From NCBI GenBank assembly GCA_011319805.1, contig SJRY01000120.1, forward strand, positions 308,105 to 372,104: DNA of 64,000 nucleotides, written 5' to 3'. This DNA comes from Macrocybe gigantea. Taxonomy: Eukaryota > Basidiomycota > Agaricomycetes > Agaricales > Callistosporiaceae. The first letter of the stretch is position 1, and every line of letters starts with the position of its first letter. Below are positions 62,301-64,000 of the stretch, in pieces. A program made the translations under genes and the position numbers. Below the pieces are notes generated by a model, which had not been told where the DNA came from, did no database searches, and was given only the letters and a program-made list of their open reading frames with translations.

Positions 62301-64000
62301 TTAATCTTTGCGATCATGATCACCGTTCAATCATTCAATGAAACCCATCGGCCGAGCTCATAGGGCTTGGCAACGTTCTGCGACTCTCCATTACGCCTTG
62401 CATGACTTGTTTAGTGGATCTCACAGTGACTGCATGGGAAAAGCTTGGAATGATTCATGAATACCAAATCTCCATTCCCATCACAATAATGCCGGCCTCA
62501 CGTCGATCTGCACCTTTGGCGTTGCCGTTAGTGCTGCGCAAGGATTGATCCTGGGGCGGGCAAAACGCGGCAGGTGCAGAGTTTATGCTGGACGGGGAGA
62601 CGATATCGCCTCCGTGAGAAGCATGCCCATTGCTCAGTCAGACCTGGGCAAATAGTGCGCTTGAACTTGGACAATGAACGAGCTCTCTAAAGTTGGGAAC
62701 ATTGCTGACATATCAGCCGTGCCGTGCCAAACCGGCGGCACTGATTAAGTGCTATGTGCAAGCCGCGTGCGCGGCTCTCGTTGCACGCCCGCCTCCACAA
62801 ATGTCGGAACGATGTGACATGTGCGACCAACCTGTCGTGTTCTTGGTTTTTTTTTCCAAGGTCCGGAGCTGCGTTACGCCCGAAATCACAGGTCGTGTGT
62901 CGGTCCTCCGTGTTCATCGATCACGTTTTGTCGCGGTTGCCTTGGTGCGGACGTAACACCAGGGCTGCATGAGATTCATTTTAATCCGATAATTCAATGG
63001 CAATCTCCGGTTCATCGTTTCATTTTTCGGATGCCCTTTCGAGGCCTACATCCGTATGGACGGGACGTGAAGGTCGAAAGGGATGCGGAGACCGTATTTC
63101 TCAAAACGCGTCTTATCGGTTGGCCGTCGTCCCTGTGCGCGTTGCAATCCCGGATCCAAGAAGAGGCGTAGTTGAAATGTCTGTTGTCCAGTGATTTCGC
63201 TCAATACACCACTTACTGTACTGATTACAAGACATGTGGGCCATGTGAAAAACTTTGAAGCTTTGGGCGGATGTTTTGAGTGCTTTTTTGCAATTGGGAC
63301 CCAGCAGAATTTGTAGTACCCATTTTTGGTAAAACCGCATGCCATGACAGTGATTCACGACCTGCGTACCGGTCCGGAAGGTTTTTGACTCGGACCTCGG
63401 TTGAGCGGCTAAAACTTAGAGTGCTAGCGACGGTCACTTGATCTATCTCCAGTGAGCTCACAATGCCTCGCTATTGTCTCTCGCGATTTGGAATGTGATA
63501 GCATTCAGCATGTGAAGGAGAGCGAGTTGTCGTGATCGATACACATTAGGACGATGACAGCTCCATGGAAGACAGAATAAAAGATAATCCGATGCAAAAC
63601 ACCTGTCTACGCCGACGAATCATGACGTACTTACGGACAAGTCCGTGTCTCGACCGTCGTATTTCGGTTGCCGCGCATATTGCAGGTATGCCCCATTCGT
63701 CCAATATCCAATTGCATTCTGGACACTGGTTAGCTGCGGAAGGGTCGGGCACGATAGACGTTCCTTCGCTTGAATGTCCGAGGGCTTTTCATTTCCCTCT
63801 CAATTCATCAACGTCACGGAGCGTTACGGCGCAAGTCATTTCATCTTACTGCCATGCGTTTGTCAAACTACATACACAGAGAAATTTTGCAAGGAGCAAA
63901 TGGTATTTCCAGGTCCGAAGGTGTCAATCACGCGTTTGCAACCAAAAATGCCAAACATGATCAGCGAAGAAAAAGTTTCAAAGATCTCGTGCGCAGGGGA
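59364..64000. other. Gene-empty right end, about 4.6 kb
   Basis: I read both strands and found no conserved protein block, tRNA or repeat family. Several short frames of up to about 130 residues (for example 60776-61132 minus, 63565-63960 plus) lack splice partners and recognisable motifs. T-runs at 60183-60196 and 60539-60546. Confidence 0.35.

Overview
The window is nuclear DNA from a filamentous fungus, most likely a mushroom-forming basidiomycete (Agaricomycetes). Nearly every gene is cut by short GT...AG introns of about 50-70 bases, genes sit close together on both strands, and several families are typical of that group: a DUF6533-like seven-helix protein, an arylpyruvate-type A-T-TE synthetase, a NACHT-ankyrin receptor, F-box proteins and a DNMT1-type methyltransferase. 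There are no bacterial-style operons, CRISPR arrays or transposons that I can recognise. Gene boundaries below are spliced spans, so each covers introns. Introns and starts were read by eye from splice signals and conserved motifs.

Left part (1-26 kb): a MOSC-domain protein running off the left edge, the prolyl isomerase Ess1/Pin1, a DUF4246 protein, a HOL1-like MFS transporter, UDP-glucose 4-epimerase GAL10, THO complex subunit 1, a small coiled-coil protein sharing its promoter region, an F-box protein, a fungal NLR (N-terminal helical domain, NACHT, ankyrins), a seven-helix membrane protein, an O-methyltransferase and a hemerythrin-like protein. I found no broken reading frames in these genes.

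Middle (26-31 kb): the most interesting locus is an NRPS-like synthetase with adenylation, thiolation and thioesterase domains of the atromentin/polyporic acid synthetase type, apparently continuing into a C-terminal 2-oxoglutarate/Fe(II) dioxygenase. With the neighbouring O-methyltransferase and hemerythrin-like gene it may form a small pigment or aromatic metabolite locus.

Right part (31-59 kb) is housekeeping and signalling: cytochrome b5 reductase MCR1 divergent from a HOG1-type MAP kinase, DNMT1-like DNA methyltransferase (RFD, two BAH domains, catalytic domain), a TBC Rab-GAP, enolase, ribosome-assembly GTPase NOG2, mitochondrial uS15m, importin-9/Kap114, an Arg/Ser-rich protein and another F-box-type protein. 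From about 29 kb onward many conserved proteins show reading-frame slips that each look like exactly one missing base (six in enolase alone). This pattern suggests consensus sequence errors rather than pseudogenes. The last 4.7 kb holds no gene I can recognise.
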